Shown: piece after piece, positions 38,211 to 45,739 of the stretch
Layout of the letters: each line of letters begins with the position of its first letter
How positions within the stretch are numbered: position 1 is the stretch's first letter
NCBI GenBank assembly: GCA_025210265.1
Contig: JAOASD010000031.1
Location: 248,001 to 312,000, forward strand
Length of the DNA stretch: 64,000 bases
From: Pelagimonas sp.
GTDB lineage: Bacteria; Pseudomonadota; Alphaproteobacteria; Rhodobacterales; Rhodobacteraceae
Reading direction: 5' to 3'
Translations under genes and position numbers: made by a program
Notes under the pieces: model-generated
The model's input: the letters and a program-made list of their open reading frames with translations, nothing else
What the model was told of the DNA's origin: nothing
Database searches by the model: none

Positions 38211-38770
38211 TTACGCTTTTGGAAACCTCATTCACGCCGGGGGATGATCCTCACCCCGAACCTCTGGCAAGTGAAATCGCTTTTGAGGCTGATGCCACTC
38301 AGCTTCAAGCCGAGCATATGCTCACGGCCTCATGGGCCATGGTGGAGGCGTTCACGGGCAAGACATACCGGGAAACGACCGCCGGAAAGGTGATCGTCAA
38401 AGCTGGCACGCCCATGTCGTTCAAGTGGCCCCGCTATCCGTTTCCCGAGGCGATTGGCGTCAGCGTCTATCAAGGGGGATCATGGGTCAGTCTCTCGGCC
38501 CCCTATGTGGCCGAGGTGGGTTTGATTGACCTTGAGCCGTTCCAACTCACCCGCCTGACCCAAACGGGCACGGTGGCCGGGGCACCTGTCACGCCCAACG
38601 TGATACGGGCCGTGCATCAACTGGCCCTCTATCAGCTCATGCAGGGGCCAGCCCGCCGTGAATACCGCTCACAATCCTCTGGGGATTATTCATTCACCCG
38701 TGAAAGCCTGATGCCCGTGTTTCGCGGCTCTGGGGCGGGTGCCTTGCTTGCATCGGAGGTGCGGGGATGA
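38207..38770 (+). CDS. Phage head-tail connector protein (gp6-like)
   Basis: 187 aa. Resembles the gp6/phiE125 gp8-type connector: an N-terminal helical start (AEHMLTASWAMVEAFTGKTYRETT near residues 36-59), a beta region with FKWPRYPFPEAIGVSVYQGGSWV near 70-92, then a helical end with VIRAVHQLALYQLMQGPARREYRSQSSGDYS near 133-163. Such proteins form a ring under the portal and join head to tail. Overlaps both neighbours by ATGA. The assignment rests on pattern and position, so moderate confidence. Confidence 0.75.
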   Translation: MITLLETSFTPGDDPHPEPLASEIAFEADATQLQAEHMLTASWAMVEAFTGKTYRETTAGKVIVKAGTPMSFKWPRYPFPEAIGVSVYQGGSWVSLSAPYVAEVGLIDLEPFQLTRLTQTGTVAGAPVTPNVIRAVHQLALYQLMQGPARREYRSQSSGDYSFTRESLMPVFRGSGAGALLASEVRG

Positions 38771-39777
38771 TGTGGCCATTCAAACGAAAGCCCGAGATTG
38801 AGCAACGCGCCTCTCTGGGGGTGACGCTGGAATACATGGATCACCGCCGCCGGGGGCTTCTGACTGACGGCAAGGTGCCCCTGAGTGCGACCGTGGGCAC
38901 GGCCCTGCATTTCTGGACCTCGGGCTTTGCCATGCTGGACCTTGCCCCCGTACCCGTTGATCCTGCCACGCTGGCCGCAATGGGGCGTGACCTTCTGTTG
39001 AAGGGGGAAACCTGCTGGCACATTCGCGCCGATGGCTCTGCCCTTATGCTGGATCATGTGGCCTATTGGGATGAATTGGCCTCTGGCCGCTTTCACCTTC
39101 ACATTGCGCATCCGCATGAAACCGAAACCCGCAAGGCACTGGCCGATGAGGTGTTGCGGCTGACGATCAATGCCGACCCCGCCACCCCATGGCAGGGGCG
39201 TTCCCCGTTCCAGATGATGGGCCTCAGCCCCGCGCTTCTGGCCGAGATTGAAAAGGCTGTGAGCAATGCCACCAGTTACACGGGCAAGGGGCTTCTGCCC
39301 ATGCCGTCCACCATCCCCGAGGATCAACAGCAAAAGGCCGCTACCGGCCTGCAATCATCGTCACTTGCCGTGGTATCCAGCAAGGCCGATTTTGCGCACC
39401 AGACCGGGGGCCATGCCTCTGAGTTTCGGCGGGTGGACCTGACGCCAGACCTTGGCAAGGCTGACCTCAATACCTTCACGGCTGACCTGCATAACCGCCT
39501 CTTGGCGGGGTGCGGCGTTCCCCCGGCTCTGGTGACGGGCAACGGCAATGCCGGGGCCATGCGGGAAGGGTATCGCCTGTTTGCCCTGCAAACGATCTTG
39601 CCGCTTGCCCGTCAATGCCTGCCCGAACTGACGCGCAAGATTGGCGTCCAGACCGTCAGCATTGACCAGATGATGAGCGCCGATGTGGCGGGCCGTGCCC
39701 GTGCCGTGGGTGTGCTGACAGCCGCCGGGGTGCCGCTTGATAAGGCCATGCGCCTCGTGGGGTGGGCCGATGACTAA
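38767..39777 (+). CDS. Phage portal protein (HK97 family)
   Basis: 336 aa, on the short side for portals (usually 380-450). Begins MMWPFKRKPEIEQRASLGVTLEY as HK97-type portals do; the clip and stem regions follow, with LLLKGETCWHIRADG near residues 75-89, SSLAVVSSKADFAHQTGG near 196-213, and the LLAGCGVPPALVTGNGNAGAMREGYRLFALQTILPLARQ block near 244-282, which is characteristic of the portal wing/stem. Forms the dodecameric DNA gate of the capsid. It overlaps the next gene by 8 bp. No terminase follows. Confidence 0.87.
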   Translation: MMWPFKRKPEIEQRASLGVTLEYMDHRRRGLLTDGKVPLSATVGTALHFWTSGFAMLDLAPVPVDPATLAAMGRDLLLKGETCWHIRADGSALMLDHVAYWDELASGRFHLHIAHPHETETRKALADEVLRLTINADPATPWQGRSPFQMMGLSPALLAEIEKAVSNATSYTGKGLLPMPSTIPEDQQQKAATGLQSSSLAVVSSKADFAHQTGGHASEFRRVDLTPDLGKADLNTFTADLHNRLLAGCGVPPALVTGNGNAGAMREGYRLFALQTILPLARQCLPELTRKIGVQTVSIDQMMSADVAGRARAVGVLTAAGVPLDKAMRLVGWADD

Positions 39778-40159
39778 GCTCAGCCCCCTACAGACCGCGA
39801 AGAGGGCGGCAAAATTCAACCCCGCGTTCAAGCGGGCGCTAGTCTATGTCACGGCAACGGATAGCGGGGTGCCCGTCTATGATGCCGCCGGGGAATTGCA
39901 ATACGACCGGGCCGAGGCTACCTTGGGCTATGTGGACAAGACGAAAGAAACCGTCCTGACCCTCTCGGCCACCTATCAGGGCAGTCATCTTGTCACCGTC
40001 CTGAGTGAAGTGGCCCCGAACGGCGCGGCCCTGATCCTGATTGGTGGGGTGTTTTATCAGATTGTGAGCGTCCACTCTGCAAACGTGCTGTCCACAATGG
40101 TGACGTATGATTGCAAGGCCCTCGGCCCGAATGACGCCCCGGTGATCCGCAGTGCTTAA
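39770..40159 (+). CDS. Putative phage head closure / head-tail adaptor protein
   Basis: 129 aa. ATG 39770 overlaps the portal stop (ATGACTAA). Basic N-terminus, then beta-rich sequence (RALVYVTATDSGVPVYDAAGELQYDRAE near residues 22-49 and ALILIGGVFYQIVSVHSANVLSTMVTYDCKAL near 85-116). The size, the beta-barrel look and the position directly after the portal gene fit a head-closure protein (gp7/gp16-type fold). No motif is diagnostic. Confidence 0.6.
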   Translation: MTKLSPLQTAKRAAKFNPAFKRALVYVTATDSGVPVYDAAGELQYDRAEATLGYVDKTKETVLTLSATYQGSHLVTVLSEVAPNGAALILIGGVFYQIVSVHSANVLSTMVTYDCKALGPNDAPVIRSA

Positions 40160-40403
40160 ACCAATGCCAGCACCGCCCCCGATGCCCCGAGAGGGGGCAA
40201 CAGCCGACGAAATCGGCCAGACCCTTGCTGCGTTGTTGGAATGGATCGTGAAGGCCCGTCTTGCCGATTTGCTGGACGCGGGCCTTACCCATGCCGATGT
40301 GTTCAAGCTGGTGCGGGTGGCCGATGATTACCGTAAAGGGGAGTTTGCCCCTGAAACTCTGGCCACGATCCACGACCTTGTTCGGCAGGTGGAGGTTGCA
40401 TGA
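40152..40403 (+). CDS. Small phage-module protein, unknown
   Basis: 83 aa from GTG 40152 (overlapping the previous stop by 8 bp; an ATG at 40164 is an alternative). Helical: ADEIGQTLAALLEWIVKARLADLLDAGLTHADVFKLVRVADDYRKGEF. Not recognised. It ends in an ATGA overlap with the next gene, so it belongs to the head-module operon. Confidence 0.6.
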   Translation: MLKPMPAPPPMPREGATADEIGQTLAALLEWIVKARLADLLDAGLTHADVFKLVRVADDYRKGEFAPETLATIHDLVRQVEVA

Positions 40404-40648
40404 TGCGTCACTACACTGCCGAAGAACTGCTGATCGAAGCTCTCACTGACTTGATGGAATACTCCCCGAAACTGTTCTCGTTCAATACTCAGAGACAAGT
40501 GCTGTATCGGGGATGCGAAATCCCTGAGAAGGTGTTCGCGATGGTGAACCAAGGCGTCTATCACAACATGCTGCTCGAAATCATTTCGCAAGCCGAAAGC
40601 CTCAAACGAGAAATACTGACGCCAGAAGAACTGGCATTGAGTGCCTAA
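40400..40648 (+). CDS. Small hypothetical protein, last gene of the head module
   Basis: 82 aa, helical and acidic (HYTAEELLIEALTDLMEYSPKL...). No domain recognised. ATGA overlap with the upstream gene and a strong terminator six bases past its stop mark it as the operon end. Slightly lower GC than the upstream head genes. Confidence 0.6.
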   Translation: MMRHYTAEELLIEALTDLMEYSPKLFSFNTQRQVLYRGCEIPEKVFAMVNQGVYHNMLLEIISQAESLKREILTPEELALSA

Positions 40649-40653
40649 AACAA

Positions 40654-40690
40654 CGACGCGGGCGGCCATATGGTCGCCCGCGTCGCTTTT
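40654..40690 (+). terminator. Strong terminator of the phage head-module operon
   Basis: Perfect 11-bp stem CGACGCGGGCG (40654-40664) / CGCCCGCGTCG (40675-40685), extendable by three pairs to an ATAT tetraloop, followed by CTTTTG. Confidence 0.85.
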
Positions 40691-40877
40691 GTGGCAGTGA
40701 CTTGCAAGAGTCGGCCAGCGATGCCCAAAAAAAATCGCGCGCTGATGGGCGTCTCGGTGTTTTGGGCATCGACATACCCGCCAGCACAAACCGCGCGTCA
40801 GACGCGCGCTTCTGGGCGCCCACTGAAACGGCGACGGGCGACCCAAGGGCCGCCCGCTATATCAATTCTCGATACCA
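40691..40877. other. Convergent intergenic region with a 12-bp inverted repeat
   Basis: Between the plus-strand head module and the minus-strand operon. Contains the inverted repeat CGATGCCCAAAA (40719-40730) / TTTTGGGCATCG (40760-40771) with 29 nt between, a hairpin GCGCG-TCAGA-CGCGC near 40794-40809 and GC-rich dyads after 40850. No gene seen. Possible transcript ends or old insertion boundaries. Confidence 0.5.
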
Positions 40878-41084
40878 CTAGAACCGGACAGGCCCGCCAC
40901 GCGCTTCTCCCCCGATCATCATTCGGTCAGCGTGAGCGTTGACGATTTGCGCCAGCCGGCTGAGTTCGTCGGGCGTCAGGAGCACCGCGAGTTCGATGGC
41001 GCGGCATCCGTCGCACAGAATGTCGTCGGCCACGCGGCGCAGTTGGCCGTTACGGAAGGCGGTGGCGAGTTCCTGTGCGGTCAT
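40878..41084 (-). CDS. Small hypothetical protein
   Basis: 68 aa from ATG 41082-41084 (TAQELATAFRNGQLRRVADDILCDGCRAIE...). Contains C-D-G-C, but too little for a zinc finger call. Its start overlaps the stop of the upstream gene by ATGA, making it the third gene of a minus-strand operon. Not recognised. Confidence 0.5.
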   Translation of the reverse strand: MTAQELATAFRNGQLRRVADDILCDGCRAIELAVLLTPDELSRLAQIVNAHADRMMIGGEARGGPVRF

Positions 41085-41344
41085 GCTGCTGCCCTCCGCT
41101 TGGCAATACCTTCCTGCCATTCGACGCCCTGTGGCGTCGCGACGGCACGCCCGAGATAGAAGGCGGGCGACACATCGCGCCCGAAAGCGTCGCGCTCAGG
41201 TGCGCCCATGCGGTAGACGCGACATTCGACGGGCTGGCCGACCAACCGCGCGAGGATCGACGCCTCGCGCATAGCGAGACCTTGGGCCTCGTGCGCGGTG
41301 TCGCGCGTGTCGAACATGGCCGGTGTAATCAGTATCCGAAACAT
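41081..41344 (-). CDS. Small hypothetical protein
   Basis: 87 aa from ATG 41342-41344, preceded by AAGGAG. Sequence FRILITPAMFDTRDTAHEAQGLAM... ends EWQEGIAKRRAAA. No family recognised. It sits between a DUF3489-like gene (about 65 bp upstream) and a 68-aa gene coupled by ATGA; this trio looks like plasmid or phage accessory DNA. Confidence 0.55.
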   Translation of the reverse strand: MFRILITPAMFDTRDTAHEAQGLAMREASILARLVGQPVECRVYRMGAPERDAFGRDVSPAFYLGRAVATPQGVEWQEGIAKRRAAA

Positions 41345-41409
41345 GGAAGTGCTCCTTGGAATCAAAAGGGCCTCGCAGATCGCGAGGCCCGGAGGGTTGG
41401 AAATTGGGG

Positions 41410-41865
41410 TTACTTGCAGGCAGCGACGAGGGCGTCAGCGCGGGTCGTATCGGCGTCGTGGGCGGGGATGCGCTTCATACCCTTGGGCAGGAGCAGGCGG
41501 TATTTGCCTGCCTTGCGTTCGACGCCGAAGCCGAGCGCCCGCATGTCGGTGCGAAACGCGGACGTCACTGTGTCTTTGTTCCAGCCGAGCAGTTCGGTCA
41601 GTTCGTCGATAGTCGCGCCCTTCGCAAGTGCCTCGGCCATGAGGTGCCGCTTGCTGCCCGCCTTTGTCGCTTTGACGTCTTCGGGTTTGCCGGGTTCGAC
41701 CATCACGCGGTCGGGCAGTTCGCGCGGTTTGCGCGTTTTGGGCTTCTGCCCATCGAACATCGCGACGAGGTCGGCCTTGGCGATCTTCTTGAGCGCGGAG
41801 GCGGTCAGCGGCTTCGCCAGCATGTCATTGAGGGCAGGTTTGGTCAGTTTGTTGAGGTCGGTCAT
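41410..41865 (-). CDS. DUF3489-like DNA-binding-fold protein
   Basis: 151 aa from ATG 41863-41865 with GGAG 10 bp upstream. The N-terminal half has a repeated helix pattern (LTKPALNDMLAKPLTASALKKIAKADLVAMFDGQ) resembling a SAP/Rho-N type motif. The C-terminal part, KRHLMAEALAKGATIDELTELLGWNKDTVTSAFRTDMRALGFGVERKAGKYRLLL near residues 88-142, has the winged-helix pattern of DUF3489. It may be a small regulator. The upstream region contains the inverted repeat ATAAC-TGA-GTTAT (41906-41918) and two TGTTCCCG repeats that could be its operator (inference). Confidence 0.65.
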   Translation of the reverse strand: MTDLNKLTKPALNDMLAKPLTASALKKIAKADLVAMFDGQKPKTRKPRELPDRVMVEPGKPEDVKATKAGSKRHLMAEALAKGATIDELTELLGWNKDTVTSAFRTDMRALGFGVERKAGKYRLLLPKGMKRIPAHDADTTRADALVAACK

Positions 41866-42009
41866 GTCTGTCACTCCGTTGATGTGTTCCCGAAACGTTC
41901 CGGGCATAACTGAGTTATCGGACCTGTTCCCGGCGCTGCTCAACCGGAGATTGAGGCGCTTGCTGTTGTTTGTTTGAGACACCGAGAGCGGTGCGGGCGA
42001 CCTCGGGCG

Positions 42010-43353
42010 TTACTTCCCGGCGTAGGTCAACTGATCGCCATCAGTTCCCGCGAACACTTCGCCTGCTTTGAACCAGCGGCGGGTTCGAACGTGCGACTTG
42101 ATATAAATTCGGCGGAATGGTTCGCCGCTGCTGCGATAGGGCGCACCGTCATTTGCGGTCATCGCATTTAGCAAATCAGAAACAACCTGAGCAGTTACCT
42201 TGCCAAGCCGAACGGGAACCGCGTTTCCGATTTGCTTGTATTTCTCAGACGTCTTGCCGCAGAAAACCCATTCATCGGGGAATTCTTGGATGCGTGCATA
42301 CTCTTTCACGGAAAGGGTCCGAACGTAGTCAGGGTGACACAGCGAGGTGCTCGCGTGGTTTGGCATTGTGACAAGGGTCGGGCAAGGAAAGTCCCAACTC
42401 AGACGCCGCCACCAGCCAGAGCGCCCACCTTTGGCGAACCAAGCTCGCCCCATCGACTCTTGCTGCACTTCGACCGGAAGAGATCGCCAATTCCCTCCCC
42501 CAGGAACGAGCGAAAGAAAACCCTTCTTCCTTGGGCTAAAGTCCATCAGTTCGAGATCGTTTTCTCGGAGGTCGCCTATTGCATCCCGCAGGGTTGCCCA
42601 CGGGATGAGGTCGGCACCATCGTGACTGAAAAGATCACGTTGCTCGTCACTCGTACTAACGCCGTGGGTCGGTTGTGGAAACTCGACCTCAACCCCAAAC
42701 GAGTTGCCGACGAAGACGACGCGTTCCCGGATTTGAGGCGCGCCATAGTTGGCGGAATTGACCTCAAAGGCGTCCACGCGATACTGGCCGTTTGTCTGTT
42801 CCCTCAGATCATCGACAAACTTCGCAATTACTGATCCGGGTATTTCTTCGTCGGTGAGTTCCGGGCCGCCTTTTTCGGGTCGCTCAGCAATAGGGCGGTG
42901 TTTGAGGGCGGCGGACATCAACCCTCGCACATTTTCCATCACAAACGCCTTGGGACGGAGCGCAACCACAAATTCGAGATACCGCCAAAGAAGTGTTCCT
43001 CTGCGATCCTGAACTGATTGCCGTCGTCCTGCTGTGCTGAATGACTGACAAGGTGGACCGCCCACGAGGAGGTCAAGTTCACCGGGTTTGATGCCGACCT
43101 CATCCATCAATTCTTGCGGAGAGAGTTCGAACAGATCGCGGCAGAACACCTTCGGGTTGCCCTCGAAGTGACCTTGCTCCGCGTTCGTTCGAATGGTTTC
43201 GCAAGCTGCCTCGTCAACTTCGACACAAGCGAGGATTTCGAAGTCGCCTTGAAGTTCGAATCCAAGGTCCATCCCAAGTGCGCCTGAGAACAGAGAAACA
43301 ACCGACTTTTTTCTGGACTCTGGCAAGGGGTTGTGTCTCCTAGGGGGCATCAT
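42010..43353 (-). CDS. DNA (cytosine-5-)-methyltransferase
   Basis: 447 aa, type II-like modification enzyme making 5-methylcytosine in a specific DNA site. All key motifs are present: motif I VVSLFSGALGMDLGFE near residues 18-33, motif IV GGPPCQSFSTAGRR with catalytic Cys102, motif VI ENVRGLM near 139, motif VIII APQIRERVVFVG near 210 and motif X QIGNAVPVRLGK near 400. The target-recognition region between VIII and IX is about 150 residues. Lower GC than the chromosome. It is divergent from the endonuclease gene, start to start 23 bp, which supports a restriction-modification pair. Confidence 0.93.
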   Translation of the reverse strand: MMPPRRHNPLPESRKKSVVSLFSGALGMDLGFELQGDFEILACVEVDEAACETIRTNAEQGHFEGNPKVFCRDLFELSPQELMDEVGIKPGELDLLVGGPPCQSFSTAGRRQSVQDRRGTLLWRYLEFVVALRPKAFVMENVRGLMSAALKHRPIAERPEKGGPELTDEEIPGSVIAKFVDDLREQTNGQYRVDAFEVNSANYGAPQIRERVVFVGNSFGVEVEFPQPTHGVSTSDEQRDLFSHDGADLIPWATLRDAIGDLRENDLELMDFSPRKKGFLSLVPGGGNWRSLPVEVQQESMGRAWFAKGGRSGWWRRLSWDFPCPTLVTMPNHASTSLCHPDYVRTLSVKEYARIQEFPDEWVFCGKTSEKYKQIGNAVPVRLGKVTAQVVSDLLNAMTANDGAPYRSSGEPFRRIYIKSHVRTRRWFKAGEVFAGTDGDQLTYAGK

Positions 43354-43376
43354 ACTAGAACTATGGGTTTACGGTT

Positions 43377-44399
43377 TTGGCGCGCGCAACGCAACGATAC
43401 AATTTTTCGACATACGCGGTTCCCGTGACGCTTTCGTTGACCGAAGTGCAGAATTTCCTCAACGAAACGACGTCGCCGCAACACGCGGACAAATTTCAGC
43501 AGGTAGCCCAACTGAGTACCGCGCTCGAGACCAGGATGCGCCAGATCAATGCTCGGTCACCTGCCATCGACGGCAAGTCGACAAACCCGTTTGTGCTCGC
43601 CGCCTACGCGGAACTGTTCGACGTGCAGCAGCTCAAGCAAGTTGACGATATTGTTGCCGCTGCGAAGGTCTTCTCGAGTATCGAGACAGCAGCGGGACGA
43701 GTGGTCGAAGACGTTATTCCTCCCTTCTATGGGTGGCAGCAGGTGGATTCGCCCGGTCACACCGTGTTGTCCGAGATCGACAGCGCGCGGGTGGTGGGTG
43801 ACACCGTTGAGTTGGTTGCCCTGAAAAGCGGACCAATGTGCATCAACGATTCCATGGTTTCTCAGATCGCCAACGCGGTTTCGAACAACTGGGTCGATTG
43901 GAGCAACCATTGGGGAGTCGACAAAGTTCGATACATCGTCGGAATGAACTACTCGACGGCCAAGAACAGCAACAAGAAGGATTGGCACATCGTCCGCCTT
44001 GCCGAAGAACGTGTTGCTGGGCAGGGGGTGAACGTTTCCAGTAGCTGCACGACGCCTGACGGGAAGCGCCCCATAGCAAGCTCGTTTTTCCAAGCGGACC
44101 AAGGTGGCAAGGAATTGCGCGTCGAGACGCTACAGGGGCGAGACCTCTGGGCGCACATTGGCGATTCTGATGATGCGTTTTTGCAAGTTTGTTGGGCCAT
44201 GGCGAAGTGTCTGGATGCAGTGGCCGTTCCTCCCGGCGGGAACTACTCGACCGGAGAGATGCGGGAGATCGTTGACTTCGCTTCACGCCTGAACGTCGCC
44301 GACGTCAGCGATGCCGAGAAGCAATGGCTGGTGCTCTTTGCTCGACACTTCGTGGACAAACTGGAAGCCAACAACGCCGCTGGCGGTTTGCTTCTCTGA
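43377..44399 (+). CDS. Probable type II restriction endonuclease (partner of the adjacent methyltransferase)
   Basis: 340 aa. The start is uncertain: TTG 43377 gives this length, GTG 43425 is an alternative. A possible PD-(D/E)xK core is EID at 133-135 followed by GDTVELVALKSGPMCINDSMVSQ with Glu145 and Lys150; the LKSGP..IN segment resembles the PmeII-type endonucleases, a tentative comparison. The predicted cleavage activity would be opposed by the methyltransferase transcribed divergently next door. Low GC like its partner. The specificity cannot be read from sequence. Confidence 0.7.
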   Translation: MARATQRYNFSTYAVPVTLSLTEVQNFLNETTSPQHADKFQQVAQLSTALETRMRQINARSPAIDGKSTNPFVLAAYAELFDVQQLKQVDDIVAAAKVFSSIETAAGRVVEDVIPPFYGWQQVDSPGHTVLSEIDSARVVGDTVELVALKSGPMCINDSMVSQIANAVSNNWVDWSNHWGVDKVRYIVGMNYSTAKNSNKKDWHIVRLAEERVAGQGVNVSSSCTTPDGKRPIASSFFQADQGGKELRVETLQGRDLWAHIGDSDDAFLQVCWAMAKCLDAVAVPPGGNYSTGEMREIVDFASRLNVADVSDAEKQWLVLFARHFVDKLEANNAAGGLLL

Positions 44400-44533
44400 T
44401 CTACGGAACATCGCAAGCCATTGAGATTGAAGGACTGCAAGCGGCTCGAACAGGGTGTTTCTGTCCGAGCGTTCGGCTTGCAACGCGTCTGTTGAGATCC
44501 GCGCCCGCGTTGCAAAATCGTTGCAAAAACGAA
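44400..44533. other. Short region between endonuclease gene and tRNA terminator
   Basis: Holds three copies of the heptamer GTTGCAA or its close form (about 44481, 44511 and 44520), two of them in tandem as CGTTGCAAAAT / CGTTGCAAAAA. These could be arm-type sites of a lost integrase near the right end, but that is speculative. No gene is seen. Confidence 0.3.
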
Positions 44534-44560
44534 AAAAGGCGACCCCGGAGGATCGCCATT
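44532..44560 (-). terminator. Terminator downstream of tRNA-Asn
   Basis: On the minus strand GGCGA...TCGCC stem (44557-44538) with a loop CCGGGG region, followed by TTTTTT (44537-44532) and a further T run. The plus strand also ends in ATTTTT, so it could act on both sides. Confidence 0.75.
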
Positions 44561-44585
44561 TTTGCTTTACAACCAAATGGTTGAT

Positions 44586-44660
44586 TGGCTCCGGCGGTAG
44601 GGATCGAACCTACGACCAATTGATTAACAGTCAACTGCTCTACCGCTGAGCTACGCCGGA
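44586..44660 (-). tRNA. tRNA-Asn (GTT anticodon)
   Basis: 75 nt on the minus strand including encoded CCA (44588-44586). Acceptor stem TCCGGCG pairs with CGCCGGA; D-arm GCTCAGCGGTAGAGC; anticodon loop CTGTTAA with anticodon GTT; T-arm GTAGGTTCGATCCCTAC. Its 3' end faces the phage-derived island, the usual polarity for a tRNA used as an attachment site. Confidence 0.96.
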
Positions 44661-44699
44661 ACACTGTGTTGATGCTGTGCTGCATCTCGTGTGAGGGGG

Positions 44700-44728
44700 T
44701 GTATAGCTATGGTGTTTTGCGGCGACAA
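44700..44728 (-). promoter_or_regulatory. Promoter of tRNA-Asn
   Basis: Minus strand: -35 TTGTCG (44728-44723) and -10 TATACA (44705-44700) with 17 bp between; predicted start about 44693, some 33 nt before the mature tRNA 5' end. Confidence 0.7.
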
Positions 44729-44769
44729 GAGGATTTTTGACCTTTTTCAAAGATTTTTTCAGGCGGCCC

Positions 44770-45684
44770 TCAAAACCTCTGAAAAACCGCGTTTGCGGCG
44801 ATTTTATCCACGGGAGCGACCTGTGTTTTCTCTGTCAGGTCAATGAGATGGGCCAGAACATTGCGTGCGGCGGCAGGCAGCAGGGCAGGCGGGGTTTCAG
44901 TGTAGATTTGAGCGGCCAGCTGATCGGCTGTGGCGGGGCCTGCGCTGAGTGCGCTCAGGATCGCTGACTCGCGGCTTTGGCGATGGGTCAGCAGCTCTTG
45001 CAGGCGCGCAGCCGGGTCCAGAACCGGGGCGCCATGGCCTGCATGGAACACCGACCAGTTTCGCGCCTGCAGCTTGCGCAGCGAGGCCATGAACGCGCCC
45101 AGATCCCCATCGGGCGGCGAGACCAGCGAGCTTGCCCAGCTCATCACCAGATCGCCCGAGAACAGGACATCGCCCCAGGCAAAGGACAGGTGATTGGCCA
45201 TGTGGCCGGGCGTGTGCAGCGCCTCGACCTGCCAGCCATCGCCGTTCAGCACATCGCCATCCGCCAGCAGGTGATCGGGGGCAAAACCCAGATCAACACC
45301 TTCGCCCCCGGCCAGCTGGCCGCTTTGGGCGAGGGTCTGCATGATGTCGCTGCGACCGGACTCTGCCGGGCCGAACCCGTAAACCGGCGCGCCGGTGGAG
45401 TCGGACAGGGGCCGGGCGAGGGGAGAGTGATCCAGATGCGCGTGGGTCACAAGGATGTGGGAAATGCGCTGTCCGGGGGCAAGCGCGTCCAGAATCGCCT
45501 GGTGATGCTCCATATCCATCGGACCGGGGTCGATCACAGCGATGTCCCCAGTGCCCAGCAGATAGGTGTTGGTGCCCCGATAGGTCATGGGCGAGGGGTT
45601 GGGGGCCAGAAGGCGGCGCATACCGGGGGCGATGTCTTCGGGCACACCTGGAATGGGTTGAAAGTCGGGCTGCGGGTCTTGCAT
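44770..45684 (-). CDS. MBL-fold metallohydrolase (LACTB2-like)
   Basis: 304 aa. Metallo-beta-lactamase superfamily hydrolase with the dinuclear metal motif THAHLDHS near residues 101-108 (HxHxDH), VEALHTPGHMANHLSF near 165-180 (third His) and FSGDLVMSWASS near 188 (bridging Asp). The last 60 residues form a winged-helix-like tail, as in LACTB2-type enzymes. Substrate unknown; relatives act on RNA ends or hydroxyacyl thioesters. Upstream of it, transcribed the opposite way, is a histidine kinase 55 bp off. Confidence 0.85.
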   Translation of the reverse strand: MQDPQPDFQPIPGVPEDIAPGMRRLLAPNPSPMTYRGTNTYLLGTGDIAVIDPGPMDMEHHQAILDALAPGQRISHILVTHAHLDHSPLARPLSDSTGAPVYGFGPAESGRSDIMQTLAQSGQLAGGEGVDLGFAPDHLLADGDVLNGDGWQVEALHTPGHMANHLSFAWGDVLFSGDLVMSWASSLVSPPDGDLGAFMASLRKLQARNWSVFHAGHGAPVLDPAARLQELLTHRQSRESAILSALSAGPATADQLAAQIYTETPPALLPAAARNVLAHLIDLTEKTQVAPVDKIAANAVFQRF

Positions 45685-45739
45685 CTTTGATCCTGTCTGG
45701 CTCTTGGCATCTGCTCTGCGGCTAGGCTAAGCATTCCTC

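Larger units (their letters stand above)
37384..44585. mobile_element. Degraded phage-derived island with restriction-modification cargo
   Basis: Bounded by mfd on the left and by the 3' end of a tRNA-Asn gene on the right. It carries a head module (capsid fragment, protease, connector, portal, closure), a three-gene operon with a DUF3489-like protein and a divergent methyltransferase/endonuclease pair. Integrase, replication, terminase and tail genes are absent. Base composition falls in the restriction-modification part. Gene order suggests a cf-PICI-like origin (inference). Exact ends are not defined. Confidence 0.55.

Noticed and set aside
37384..40403. Head genes as part of a gene transfer agent (RcGTA-like) cluster
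   Set aside because: GTA clusters run terminase, portal, protease, capsid and then adaptors and tail genes; here the capsid comes first and terminase and tail are absent.
44586..44660. A second tRNA copy or attachment repeat elsewhere in the island
   Set aside because: No other stretch matching the tRNA 3' half was found by eye between 37 and 44.5 kb.
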